This document shows, one piece after another, positions 24,919 through 33,554 of a stretch of 37,307 nt of DNA. The number at the start of each line of letters is the position of its first letter. Within the stretch, counting starts at the first letter, position 1. The notes beneath the pieces are model-generated. The model saw nothing but the letters and a program-made list of their open reading frames with translations. It had not been told where the DNA came from and searched no databases. Source of the DNA: Flavobacteriia bacterium (GTDB taxonomy: Bacteria > Bacteroidota > Bacteroidia > Flavobacteriales_D > Crocinitomicaceae); NCBI GenBank assembly GCA_947462925.1, contig CANHQP010000036.1, positions 1 to 37,307 on the forward strand, read 5' to 3'. A program made the position numbers and the translations under genes.

Positions 24919-24926
24919 TAATTTTG
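24919..24926 (+). promoter_or_regulatory. Possible -7 element of the InlB-like/esterase gene
   Basis: TAATTTTG fits the TAnnTTTG box and lies 57 bp before the ATG at 24983. I see no -33 TTTG at the usual distance, so the call is tentative. Confidence 0.3.
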
Positions 24927-24982
24927 ATAGGCTTGAATTGATTGCTTTTTTTAAAAAATAAAAACTAACATAATTTAAAATT

Positions 24983-26437
24983 ATGAAAAAACATATATCC
25001 ACTTTAATCATGGTCCTTTTATTATCCACTGGACTAGAAGCTCAATTTCACAATTTAACTGTCAATGGCGGTTATGGCTCCGGATCTTTTCAAGTGGGCG
25101 ATACGGTTCACATTTGGTGTGAAGCATATGATAATTCTAAAACTTTTTCCAATTGGAATGGTGATTCACAATTTTTATCGAATCCAAATGAATGGCACAC
25201 AACGCTTGTTATGCCAAATCAAGATGTTACTGTGACATCACAAACCGCAAATATGCCGGCTTACAATATCAATTATGAACAAATCATGGGAGCTGACAAT
25301 TTGAAGAACGTGTATTCCTTTTTTCCGCCAAATCCGAAAGGTTTATTGTATTTATTTCATGGCACAAGTGGCTCTGCTTCCAATTGGATAACGACAGTGG
25401 AATACCGAAGTTTTGTAAACCGTGCCATTGCAGATACTTTTGCGATTATCGTTACAGAAGCAGAAGAAATAACTTTGAATACAGATTTGAATGGTGACGG
25501 AAAATTGAGATGGCAAGGATTTCCCATTGATACCGTAAATGGCATTGATTATCAAAACATTAAAATCATAACAGATACATTTATTAATCGGGGTGATTTA
25601 CTTCCAACTTTACCTAAATTCTCTGTAGGAATGAGCAATGGTGGTTCGTTTTCAGCAGCTACCTCCTACGCATTGAACTACAAAGCTGGGATTTCATATT
25701 GTGCATCTTCTGCTCAAGCAATTTTTGGGGTGAGAAACAATCCTTTTGCTTTTCGCATGGCAAAATACGATGACAATGCCGAAGTTGGTCCTGAAGGGAA
25801 TTATGAAGCATGGCAAAATGATTCAACATTGCAGGCGAGAGGCATCTGTCACGATTATAAAATAATCGATAAGCAACCGATTTATCCTGAAAGGTTTGCT
25901 AGAATTCCTGGTGTTTCTATTGCAACATCAATTGCAATCTTCAATCAGTTAGCAAACAATGGACAGTTGGATAGCGAAAATTACGCATTGCATTCTGACA
26001 CCATTAAAAATCATATTTTAGCAACTCCTGCGCTTTATTCGAGTTTCGTAGGACTCACAAATGAACAGAGACTGGAGGTTTTGAGTCAAATCTCAGCTTC
26101 AAATGCAGAACACAAGTTTTACAGTGATTTTAATTTTGAAAGTCTAGACTTTTTTAATCGGCTTTGCAGTCAAACCGCAAGTTTCGTTGAATTGGGAACA
26201 AAGAATAATTTGATAAAAATGTATCCGAATCCAACAAATCAGCAGGTCAATATTTTTGTTCCAGAAACAATTTATTCTTTAGAAATAATCGATCAAATTG
26301 GAAGAACTGTTTGGACAAAACACAACATCATTGACAAAGTTACGATCGACTTATCAGATTTTCAAAATGGAATTTACCTTGCAAAAATTAATTTCCCAAA
26401 TGGAGAAAGCAGCATGAAAAAGTTAATGAAAGAATAA
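24983..26437 (+). CDS. T9SS-secreted InlB-like/alpha-beta hydrolase protein
   Basis: The 484-aa protein has a signal peptide (MKKHISTLIMVLLLSTGLEA), then a module resembling the divergent InlB repeat (VNGGYGSGSFQVGDTVHIWC, with NWNGDSQF and a VVMPNQDVTV-type end, residues 22-92). An alpha/beta hydrolase domain follows with FHGTSGSASNW (oxyanion region) and GMSNGG at 216-221, giving a probable nucleophile Ser218. The C-terminus is a type A sorting domain (MYPNPTNQQ to LSDFQNGIYLAKI). It is likely an extracellular esterase or polymer depolymerase; the substrate cannot be told. The Asp and His of the triad were not assigned with certainty. Confidence 0.8.
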   Translation: MKKHISTLIMVLLLSTGLEAQFHNLTVNGGYGSGSFQVGDTVHIWCEAYDNSKTFSNWNGDSQFLSNPNEWHTTLVMPNQDVTVTSQTANMPAYNINYEQIMGADNLKNVYSFFPPNPKGLLYLFHGTSGSASNWITTVEYRSFVNRAIADTFAIIVTEAEEITLNTDLNGDGKLRWQGFPIDTVNGIDYQNIKIITDTFINRGDLLPTLPKFSVGMSNGGSFSAATSYALNYKAGISYCASSAQAIFGVRNNPFAFRMAKYDDNAEVGPEGNYEAWQNDSTLQARGICHDYKIIDKQPIYPERFARIPGVSIATSIAIFNQLANNGQLDSENYALHSDTIKNHILATPALYSSFVGLTNEQRLEVLSQISASNAEHKFYSDFNFESLDFFNRLCSQTASFVELGTKNNLIKMYPNPTNQQVNIFVPETIYSLEIIDQIGRTVWTKHNIIDKVTIDLSDFQNGIYLAKINFPNGESSMKKLMKE

Positions 26438-26499
26438 CGTACATTTTTCAATTTTCCTCAAAAAGTGATTGTTGTCAAAATTTAGCTTATTTTGTGTTT

Positions 26500-26507
26500 A
26501 GTTTTGT
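26500..26507 (+). promoter_or_regulatory. Possible -7 element of the FGE-sulfatase-fold gene
   Basis: TAGTTTTG fits TAnnTTTG and lies 51 bp before the ATG at 26558. A TTG occurs at 26473-26475, 24 bp upstream, which is longer than the usual 17-23 bp, so the pair is uncertain. Confidence 0.35.
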
Positions 26508-26557
26508 GTGTTATAAAAGTCGATTTATAAATCAAAAATTAATCTTTTTTAATTTCC

Positions 26558-27313
26558 ATGAAAAATTCAATTGTCCTATTATCAATAGTAGTATTTCAGG
26601 TTTCTCTAGTGTTTGCTCAGACAAAACCAACCATCGAATTCGTTGAAATTCCAGCGGGTACATTTACAATGGGAAGTCCAACCACTGAAGTTGATCGTTA
26701 TGCAGACGAGGTGCAGCATGAAGTCACAGTCAGTGCTTTCAAAATGAGTAAATTCGAAGTTACTTTTGAACAATACGATTTATTTTGTGAAGCTACCGGA
26801 AGAGTAAAACCCAAAGACGAAGGTTTTGGCCGAGGAAAACTTCCTGTTATTCATGTTTCTTGGGTAGATGCAAACGCATTTGCAACTTGGATAGGCGCGA
26901 GATTGCCAACTGAAGCAGAATGGGAATACGCTTGTCGCGCAGCTGCAACAACTCCTTTTTCCACTGGAAAAAATATTTCCACAGATCAAGCAAATTTTGA
27001 TGGAAATTATACCTACAATAAAGGAGAAAAAGGAATCTTTAGAAAGAAAACAACGCCAGCAGGAAGTTTTGAGCCAAACGCTTTTGGGCTCTACGATATG
27101 CATGGTAATGTTTGGGAATGGTGCAGTGATTTTTATGGTCCATATTCCAAAGAGCCTCAAATCGATCCGAAAGGACCAGAAAAAGGAATTTATCACCCCA
27201 TTCGTGGCGCAAGTTGGTTTTTTGCATCTAGATTTTGTCGCGCCGCTCGTAGAGGAACAAATGTACCTGATTACCATGGTGATGATTTGGGATTTAGGGT
27301 GGTAGCCAATTAA
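26558..27313 (+). CDS. Secreted formylglycine-generating-enzyme-fold (SUMF1) protein
   Basis: The 251-aa protein has a signal peptide (MKNSIVLLSIVVFQVSLVFA) and a full FGE-sulfatase domain: IPAGTFTMGSPTTEVDR, SKFEVTFEQYD, PVIHVSWVDANAFATWI, RLPTEAEWEYACR, FGLYDMHGNVWEWCSD and the end ARRGTNVPDYHGDDLGFRV. True formylglycine-generating enzymes need a cysteine pair in the SYMCHRSYC region. Here the corresponding segment reads GASWFFASRFCRAARR, which keeps only the later structural Cys. It is therefore probably a non-sulfatase-modifying member of the family, such as a surface or signalling protein. No sulfatase with a CxPxR motif is in the window. Confidence 0.85.
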   Translation: MKNSIVLLSIVVFQVSLVFAQTKPTIEFVEIPAGTFTMGSPTTEVDRYADEVQHEVTVSAFKMSKFEVTFEQYDLFCEATGRVKPKDEGFGRGKLPVIHVSWVDANAFATWIGARLPTEAEWEYACRAAATTPFSTGKNISTDQANFDGNYTYNKGEKGIFRKKTTPAGSFEPNAFGLYDMHGNVWEWCSDFYGPYSKEPQIDPKGPEKGIYHPIRGASWFFASRFCRAARRGTNVPDYHGDDLGFRVVAN

Positions 27314-27420
27314 TTTATGATTGAATTTTGTAAATTTTTGTGAATTTAATTGCAAACATTTCAGTTAACAATCGGTTTGAGAAGAATAGAAAAGAATAAA
27401 ATTAATGTAAAGATTAGAGG

Positions 27421-27942
27421 ATGAAAACGTTGCATATTCAGATTATTGAAACTTTGATTGTTTTGGGGATTTACATCGCGCTTTATCTTATTTTCAAAAC
27501 GATAATCAATAATTTTTTAAAGAAAACAAAACTTGAAAGAGGTAGAAGAAAGATGGCGATTCGTGCAGTTCAGCTTTTTACAACTATGACAGCAATAATT
27601 ATTTTGACTGGCATTTGGGGGTTTAAACAAAGCCAAATAGCCCTTTTTGCAAGTTCTATTTTAACAGCGCTCGGAATCGCTTTTTTTGCGCAATGGTCAC
27701 TTCTTGCAAATATTACATCCAGTATATTGATTTTCTTTAATCATCCCGTCAAATTGGGCGATTATGTGAGAATCTTACACAAAGATTATAATTATGAAGG
27801 TACTGTAGTGGAACTGAACTATTTTTTTGTGCATATCAAATCTCCCAACAGTGAAATAATTACCATTCCTAATTCTCATTTTTTTTCAAGTTCATTTTCA
27901 GTAACTGAAAAAAAAGACGAAAATCAAAAAGATGACAAATGA
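27421..27942 (+). CDS. Short MscS-type mechanosensitive channel
   Basis: The 173-aa protein has three transmembrane helices (about residues 9-28, 47-67 and 74-102). The last contains the glycine/alanine-rich helix LTALGIAFFAQWSLLANIT that lines the pore. It then has the family's beta domain (FFNHPVKLGDYVRIL to SEIITIPNSHFFSSS). MscS normally has about 280 residues with a C-terminal alpha/beta cage, and that part is absent here, replaced by a charged tail (EKKDENQKDDK). Its role is presumably release of solutes on hypo-osmotic shock. The stop codon overlaps the start of the DUF2490 gene by 4 nt, so the two form an operon. Confidence 0.85.
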   Translation: MKTLHIQIIETLIVLGIYIALYLIFKTIINNFLKKTKLERGRRKMAIRAVQLFTTMTAIIILTGIWGFKQSQIALFASSILTALGIAFFAQWSLLANITSSILIFFNHPVKLGDYVRILHKDYNYEGTVVELNYFFVHIKSPNSEIITIPNSHFFSSSFSVTEKKDENQKDDK

Positions 27943-28658
27943 AAAAAAGGATTCTTGTTTTGATTTTTAATCTCATTCTAGTTTCTGCGTTTTCTCAAAA
28001 AATTGAACTAGGTTCTTGGAATATTCTAAATGCAAAATATAATTTAAATAACAAGTGGAGTTTTTTTGGAGAAGCTCAAGTGAGATCTTTGAAATTTTAC
28101 AATAATTTTCATTATCATGAAGTAAAAGGAGGATTTAATTTTAAACCTGTAAAAAACTTAACATTATCCTTAGGGGCAGGAAATTATCAAACTTACAAAG
28201 AAGGTGGTGATTTTGTCTTACCGAAAAATAACAATGAGCTTAGGATATGGCCACAAGTTATTTTGTCTCAAACCGTTGGACAAATTAAGATTGAACAAAG
28301 ATATCGGTCCGAATTTAGATTTACCTCAAACGGATACAGGAACCGATTTAGATATAGATTGGGTTTGATTTATTCCTTTGGAAAGGAAAAAAATGCATTT
28401 CAACCTTTTCAATTTAACCTCAGTAATGAAATCTTTTTCACAGATTCTGAACCTTATTTTGAACGGAATAGAATATTGGCAGCATTTAGTTATAAACCAA
28501 ACGAATCTGTACTTTTACAAATAGGTTATTTACATCAATTTGACTACAAGATCAATGATGAAACGGGTAGAGATTTCCTTCAAATAGGTTGTTTTTTTGA
28601 ATTTTTCAGCAAAAAAACGCAGGGTAAGAAAACCGAAATTGAAATCAAAGACAACTAA
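27939..28658 (+). CDS. DUF2490 outer-membrane-like beta-barrel protein
   Basis: The 239-aa product has a signal peptide (MKKRILVLIFNLILVSAFSQ) and the DUF2490 pattern: LGSWNILNAKYNLNNKWSFF, EAQVRSLKFYNNFHYHEVKG, QVILSQTVGQIKIEQRYRSE and a final IGCFFEFF strand. Alternating hydrophobic strands of about 10 residues suggest an outer-membrane beta barrel of some 10-12 strands. Family members are uncharacterised. ATG 27939 overlaps the MscS stop codon (ATGA), which indicates translational coupling to the inner-membrane channel. Confidence 0.85.
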   Translation: MKKRILVLIFNLILVSAFSQKIELGSWNILNAKYNLNNKWSFFGEAQVRSLKFYNNFHYHEVKGGFNFKPVKNLTLSLGAGNYQTYKEGGDFVLPKNNNELRIWPQVILSQTVGQIKIEQRYRSEFRFTSNGYRNRFRYRLGLIYSFGKEKNAFQPFQFNLSNEIFFTDSEPYFERNRILAAFSYKPNESVLLQIGYLHQFDYKINDETGRDFLQIGCFFEFFSKKTQGKKTEIEIKDN

Positions 28659-28788
28659 TTTTTGTTTACTTTGTTTAGAAGACTTTCCCTGGAAAAAAAA
28701 TCAGCTTACAGATGTATTTAGCGTTTCAATTTTTGAAAAAGGGTAAGGTAAACAAGGAAGAATTAATTATAATTGAACAATCATTAAA

Positions 28789-29329
28789 ATGGAAATAATT
28801 TTAGAAACGGAACGACTCTTTTTGAGAGAATTAACTATGGAAGATCAAGAAGATTTGTTTGAACTTGATTCCGACCCAGAGGTACATCGTTATTTAGAGA
28901 ATAATCCAGTAAAATCAATCGATGAAATATTGGAGGTAATTAATATGTTGCAACAGCAATATCTTGAAAACGGTATTGCACGTTGGGCTGTTGTTGACAA
29001 AAAAAACGAAAGAGTGCATAGGTTGGTGTGGACTTAAATATTTCAAAGAATCATTGAATAATCACAGTCACTTTTATGAGCTAGGCTACAGATTTAAGCA
29101 AAAGCATTGGGGAAAAGGTTTCGCAACAGAATCATCAAATGCTATTTTGAAATATGGTTTTAAAAAGTTGCACATTAAATCCATATACGCAATTACCCAC
29201 CATGAAAATGTAAACTCAATGCATGTGCTACGCAAATTGGGTTTTAAATTCATTGAAACATTCGACTATGAAGGTGATCCTACCAGTTGGTTTGAGCTTA
29301 CTAAAAGCGATTGGGAAAATTCAATCTAA
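28789..29329 (+). pseudogene. GNAT acetyltransferase with a frameshift in an A8 tract
   Basis: The first frame (ATG 28789) encodes LETERLFLRELTMEDQEDLF, the usual start of RimJ/RimL-type GNAT proteins, and ends at the TAA at 29035. The second frame continues ECIGWCGLKYFKES, then GYRFKQKHWGKGFATE (motif A, acetyl-CoA pyrophosphate loop) and NVNSMHVLRKLGFKFIE (motif B). The frames join exactly if the eight-A run at 28999-29006 is read as seven, giving VVDKKTKECIGWCG. The product would be about 180 aa. It is either a recent mutation, a slippage-based on/off switch, or a sequencing error. GNAT members acetylate amines, possibly ribosomal protein termini. Confidence 0.8.
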
Positions 29330-29664
29330 AATACTTGTTTTTTGTTAAACTAAATTTATTGACTCTGCAAGGATTTTGGAAGTTATCTTTTTGTTTCTTA
29401 GTTTCTTTCTGAATATTTTTTTAAAAAAATGTTGAATTGTAAATTAATTTTTTAATTTTATTGTTTAAATAGATTGATTGATTATTAATTGATTATTAAC
29501 CTTTTTTTAAGTGGAGATTGAAGGCTTTTGAATTGAACAAAAATTGATTTAAATGAACAGGAGGTACATTTTTTGTGGGTACTTCAGAACAATAAAGTGA
29601 GTTTTTCAATGACAAAGTTTTGAATTAGTTCTTTGGTTGGAAAATCTAAATTTAAAAGATATTC
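29330..29664. other. 335-bp gene-free AT-rich spacer
   Basis: No frame of useful length is present. It holds an 11-bp perfect direct repeat TTGATTATTAA at 29478-29488 and 29489-29499. I see no clear -7 TAnnTTTG box or terminator hairpin. The repeat could be an operator for the histidine-kinase gene at 29665, but this is only a suggestion. Confidence 0.5.
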
Positions 29665-30678
29665 ATGAGAAAATATTCAGAAATAGAAGATTTAAATTTC
29701 TTAAGCGAAAGTGCATTGGAAAGTTCATTGGCTGGATTTTGGGATTGGAGTATTGCTACAAACGAAGAGTACTTAAGTCCAAGATTTAAAGAAATGTTCG
29801 GTTATGCAAATCATGAAATGGAAAATTCACCTGATTCATGGAAAGCGATTGCTTACCAAGAAGATTTGCCACAAATGTATCAATCCTTTACAGATCATGT
29901 CGTGTCGAAAGGAAAAGTGGCATTTAATTCAGTAGTAAGATATTATCACAAGAATGGTAGCACGGTTTGGGTTCGATGTAATGGAAAAGTTGTAAAATGG
30001 TCCGAAGACGGTGAACCTTTGCGAGCAATCGGTTGCCACGTGGATATTACAGAGGAAAGAGAATTACAAATTAAACTACAAAAAACAATAGCAGAACGCG
30101 ATTTTTTCTTGAAAGAAGTGCATCACAGGGTTAAAAATAATTTACAACTGTTGCTCAGTATCACGAGATTGAAAACGAAAAATGGTTTGATTGAAACCCA
30201 TGAAATTGAAGATTCGATTTATTCCATCGCACGTGCTTACGAAGCAATTTACCAAGTGGAACAAGTGCATTCAATTTCTATAGAAAATTACTTGAAGCAA
30301 ATCATTAAACCAATCATATCAGGTAGAAATATTGATTTCAAAATCAAGGCCGTAGAAGTTAATAAAGGAATTGATTTCCTTATTCCAATCGGTTTGATTA
30401 TTACAGAGTTGGTTAATAATTCGCTCAAGCACGCTTTTGAAGATTTGAATGAGAATAATATTTGTTTGGAAATTGAAACAGAAAATAATAAGTTGAAGAT
30501 CAAGTACTGTGACAATGGAAAAGGTTTTGGTGATGATTTTTTGGCGCAAATTGATACCTGTGATTCTTTTGGAATTTCCATTATGCAAGGATTAATTGAC
30601 CAATTATCCGGTCAAATTAGGTATTTCGATGAAGAAGGTGCTTCGGTCGAGATTATTATCGATTTGGGTGAAAAATGA
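29665..30678 (+). CDS. PAS-domain sensor histidine kinase (HisKA_2 type)
   Basis: The 337-aa protein lacks transmembrane segments. Residues about 20-135 form a PAS/PAC domain (DWSIATNEEYLSPRFKEMFG; RAIGCHVDITEERELQ). The dimer and phosphoacceptor region follows with EVHHRVKNNLQLLLSITRLK, in which His154 is the expected phosphorylation site of HisKA_2/HWE-like kinases. The ATP-binding domain has LIITELVNNSLKHAF (N box, Asn251/252) and CDNGKGFGDDF (Asp283-GKG, G box). It probably senses a cytoplasmic signal such as a ligand, light or redox state through PAS. No response regulator is adjacent, so it is an orphan kinase. Confidence 0.9.
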   Translation: MRKYSEIEDLNFLSESALESSLAGFWDWSIATNEEYLSPRFKEMFGYANHEMENSPDSWKAIAYQEDLPQMYQSFTDHVVSKGKVAFNSVVRYYHKNGSTVWVRCNGKVVKWSEDGEPLRAIGCHVDITEERELQIKLQKTIAERDFFLKEVHHRVKNNLQLLLSITRLKTKNGLIETHEIEDSIYSIARAYEAIYQVEQVHSISIENYLKQIIKPIISGRNIDFKIKAVEVNKGIDFLIPIGLIITELVNNSLKHAFEDLNENNICLEIETENNKLKIKYCDNGKGFGDDFLAQIDTCDSFGISIMQGLIDQLSGQIRYFDEEGASVEIIIDLGEK

Positions 30679-30788
30679 TTGTTTTGTTAAAAAACTTAAT
30701 TAATGGTTAATCTGTCTACTTGGTAATCTTTTAAAATGAGCAAATAAAAGCTTTTCATAATATAGGCTGAATTTTACAAGATAGAAAG

Positions 30789-30905
30789 ATGAAGATTTTT
30801 GAAATTTCAATAGATTCTAAAGATTGGAAAAAAAGAGTTTATTTTGCTGAAATTAAAGACGCTAAAGGTCAAGTTTACTTCAGAAAACTAGTTAAACAGA
30901 ATTGA
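30789..30905 (+). CDS. Possible 38-aa small protein
   Basis: A 38-codon ATG frame begins KIFEISIDSKDWKKRVYFAE and ends KDAKGQVYFRKLVKQN, with alternating hydrophobic and charged residues typical of two strands of a small beta sheet. Its composition is protein-like, but no family was recognised and no promoter is evident. It lies 110 bp after the kinase gene. Confidence 0.3.
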   Translation: MKIFEISIDSKDWKKRVYFAEIKDAKGQVYFRKLVKQN

Positions 30906-31158
30906 TATTAATTGTTTGCTTGGATAGTTACTTATCAAGGTAGATTCATTTTATTAATATTGGGGGTTTATAAGGTTGAAAATCAAAAATATAAAAATTG
31001 GAACAAATGAATTTGAAGATTGGATTTCCTAACTCACATCACAACTTGTGCTATGGGAGATTATTGCGAAACCATAAGCAACACAAATGAAATGAAAATT
31101 TTCAACTTGGGGCGCTTTTTTTACGTTAACTACAAATGTTTATATTCACGATGCTAAT

Positions 31159-32118
31159 ATGAAAATTTCAAAATTACTTTCGATTTCTACTTTTATCTTT
31201 GTATTTGCAGTGTTCTTTATGTTTGGGGCTTGTGAAAAGGAAAAGATTTCCAAACAAGTCTACAAAACACAAAATGTATTTGTAATTGTCGTTGATGGTG
31301 CTAGATTTTCCGAAACATGGGGACATTCAACACGACAATTTATTCCATATCGTTCGAAAATGCTGAAGGAAGGTGTCTTATGTAGTAATTTTTACAACAA
31401 TGGTACTACTTTCACTTGCTCTGGTCATCAAGCGATGTGCACAGGTGTTTATGAAAGTATAAACAATGCCGGAACGCAACTGCCAACCAATCCATCAGTT
31501 TTTCAATATTGGTTACAAAAATCAAAAAGTCCCAACATTCAATCCTGGGTGATTGCATCCAAAGATAAATTAGAAATCCTTTCTGATTGTGTTGATCCAA
31601 TTTGGAATGGAAAATTCAAACCATCGACCGATTGTGGAGTAAATGGATTATTCACTGGATATAGAGAAGACAGCGTAACCTTTAATCACTTAAAAACAAT
31701 TATTCAAAACAATACAGTAAGATTGGCGATTGTCAATTTTAAACAGCCTGATGTGGCAGGTCACGCTGCAGATTCTGCCGCTTATTTGCAGGGAATTATA
31801 GATACAGACAAATACATCCATGATTTTTGGAAAATGTTGCAAAATGATCCGAAATATAAAAATAAAACGACGTTGATTGTGACAAACGATCACGGTCGTC
31901 ATTCGGCAGGCCATGCCGATGGTTATATTTCTCACGGAGATCTTTGTGAAGGGTGCAGACACATTGAGTTTTTCGCAATTGGACCAGATTTTAAAAGAAA
32001 TTATACTTGCGAAACATATTACGAACAAGTTGATATCGCTAACACAGTGGCAGAGTTGTTGAATTTCAAAGTACCAACGTCTACAGGTAGGGTGATGAAA
32101 GATGTTTTTAGACATTAG
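31159..32118 (+). CDS. Alkaline-phosphatase-superfamily lipoprotein (phosphodiesterase/NPP-like)
   Basis: The 319-aa protein has a lipobox FGAC (Cys25) after a long signal sequence, so it is a periplasmic or surface lipoprotein. Metal site pattern: Asp46 in VVDGARF, Thr86 in FTCSGH (nucleophile position of NPP-type phosphodiesterases), Asp198 and His202 in QPDVAGHA, and Asp244-His245 in TNDHGRH. These fit the two-zinc active site of the superfamily. The substrate may be a phosphomonoester or phosphodiester. Cysteines around the core may form disulfides. The first TAG stop overlaps the tandem repeat array that follows. Confidence 0.85.
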   Translation: MKISKLLSISTFIFVFAVFFMFGACEKEKISKQVYKTQNVFVIVVDGARFSETWGHSTRQFIPYRSKMLKEGVLCSNFYNNGTTFTCSGHQAMCTGVYESINNAGTQLPTNPSVFQYWLQKSKSPNIQSWVIASKDKLEILSDCVDPIWNGKFKPSTDCGVNGLFTGYREDSVTFNHLKTIIQNNTVRLAIVNFKQPDVAGHAADSAAYLQGIIDTDKYIHDFWKMLQNDPKYKNKTTLIVTNDHGRHSAGHADGYISHGDLCEGCRHIEFFAIGPDFKRNYTCETYYEQVDIANTVAELLNFKVPTSTGRVMKDVFRH

Positions 32119-32169
32119 ACCCAAGATATTAGACCCGAGATATTAGACTCAAGACAATAGACCTAAAAC
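32114..32169 (+). repeat. 14-bp tandem repeat array behind the phosphatase gene
   Basis: Four consecutive units of ATTAGAC plus YYRAGAY-like halves lie at 32114-32127, 32128-32141, 32142-32155 and 32156-32169. The last unit is degenerate (AATAGAC, CTAAAAC). The first unit includes the TAG stop codon at 32116-32118 of the phosphatase gene. Further copies of GAATCTAAT (32224-32232, 32278-32286) and ACGAAGTGA (32249-32257, 32271-32279) occur downstream. The array may have grown by slippage; a regulatory role cannot be told. Confidence 0.75.
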
Positions 32170-32367
32170 AATAATAATTTCAAAAATCTAATAATCTAAC
32201 ACCGCCGCAAGAAGACGCTCAGCGAATCTAATACCACCGGAGGTAGCCACGAAGTGAGCGCGTAGCACCGACGAAGTGAATCTAATTATCTTATATACTA
32301 AAATTCCGCACCGAGGCAACCTTTCATTTTGCGAATAGTATTTAAACAGAATTTAAATTACTTAGCC

Positions 32368-33306
32368 ATGAAAAAAATAATCGTTTCAGTTACTTTAGTT
32401 GTTATCGGTTTAACAACAGCATGTAAAAAAGAAGTTATACCCACACCACCAACTAATAGTTCTACTGATTTAAAAGATTTTCACAGTTCAAAAGTGAATC
32501 AATTAAAACAAAACTTTACGGTAAATACGACTTTGGGTGCAACAATTATTGGATCTAGAGGTACGAAAGTGACAATTTTACCAAATGGTTTGAAATGGTC
32601 CAATGGGCAAACGGTGTCGGGGAATGTGAATATTGAACTAGTAGAAATATTCGATCGCGGAACCATGGTTCTTGCCAATAAACCAACAATGGGTATTTTG
32701 CCAAATGGAGATTTAGCGCCACTTGTCTCAGGAGGGGAGTACTACTTGAGAATTACACAAAACGGTCAAGAATTGAGCACCACTTCAGGTGTGTTCATTG
32801 AAGTGCCAACATTCAATCTTGACGCAGGGATGCAATTGTTTGATGGAATTATTGATGGAAATGATAATTTGACTTGGGATTTGACGACTGATACAATTAA
32901 TTTCAATCAAGATTCCTTGGGTACCACTTACGCCTTTTTTGATGATTCTTGGGGCTGGACAAATGTTGACCGCTTTTATGACGACCCAAGACCAAAAACA
33001 ACAATCAAAGTGAAGTTGCCTTCTGGATTTGATAATTCTAATGCGAATGTCTATATCACTTATGATGGTGAACCAACGGCATTGGCTTCTTTGGATGTGT
33101 TTACAACAGATGGTTATTTCTCTGAACACTATGGTTTGATTCCGATTGGATTGGAAATCCACGTAATTGCAATTACTATTGTTGATGGTCAATTGAATTA
33201 TGCGATTCTTCCTCAAACAGTTGATTCCAATGAAATTATGATCATGCCTAGTTTCTCACCAATTAGTGAAACAGCTTTAGTTACATTAATCAATGACTTG
33301 CCGTAA
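32368..33306 (+). CDS. Lipoprotein with Bacteroidota beta-sandwich-type domain
   Basis: The 312-aa protein starts at ATG 32368 (a TTG at 32329 is less plausible because it would bury the signal peptide). The lipobox TTAC (Cys19) follows IIVSVTLVVIGLTTA. GTKVTILPNGLKWSNGQTVS and FDRGTMVLANKPTMGILPN are typical of an uncharacterised Bacteroidota domain (strand, an IPxN turn, NVNIELVEI strand, then VSGGEYYLRI). Later strands are Asp-rich. The function is unknown, but the protein is likely to be surface exposed. A terminator-like hairpin follows 25 bp after the stop. Confidence 0.75.
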   Translation: MKKIIVSVTLVVIGLTTACKKEVIPTPPTNSSTDLKDFHSSKVNQLKQNFTVNTTLGATIIGSRGTKVTILPNGLKWSNGQTVSGNVNIELVEIFDRGTMVLANKPTMGILPNGDLAPLVSGGEYYLRITQNGQELSTTSGVFIEVPTFNLDAGMQLFDGIIDGNDNLTWDLTTDTINFNQDSLGTTYAFFDDSWGWTNVDRFYDDPRPKTTIKVKLPSGFDNSNANVYITYDGEPTALASLDVFTTDGYFSEHYGLIPIGLEIHVIAITIVDGQLNYAILPQTVDSNEIMIMPSFSPISETALVTLINDLP

Positions 33307-33330
33307 TAAACTTTAGTTTGATTTGTTCAG

Positions 33331-33366
33331 AAAGCCGGATGGAAAATTTTCATTCGGCTTTTTTTA
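33331..33366 (+). terminator. Intrinsic terminator after the 32368-33306 gene
   Basis: AAGCCGGATGGAAAA pairs with TTTTCATTCGGCTT (one bulge, two G-U pairs) and a run of seven or more T follows to 33365. This is a standard Rho-independent terminator and closes the lipoprotein transcript before the amine oxidase gene. Confidence 0.7.
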
Positions 33367-33554
33367 AACTTTTAATTTCATTGTTTACAAGAATAAAGAA
33401 CTCATTGACAAGAACTTATGTGGCTAAAAATGGATCCCAGCCAAGAAATTCAAAAAATGGCAAAAAGTGTGAATCCACAGAACAAAAAGGGGATAAGAAT
33501 GTTGAATACTTTATAAAATCAGCCTTTTTCAATTAGTAAGACAATTTCATAACC

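Noticed and set aside
26780..27355. 191-aa minus-strand frame opposite the FGE-fold gene
   Set aside because: The plus-strand frame has a complete conserved domain; the minus frame is rich in Cys, Ser and Arg without any pattern, as expected from an antisense shadow.
31007..31090. 27-codon ATG frame upstream of the phosphatase
   Set aside because: Short, no recognisable composition or neighbour support; not better than chance.
33318..33536. 72-aa ATG frame after the lipoprotein gene
   Set aside because: Its start overlaps the terminator hairpin at 33331-33366, its composition is Lys/Ser/Asn-rich without a recognisable pattern, and no promoter is seen. I regard it as chance.
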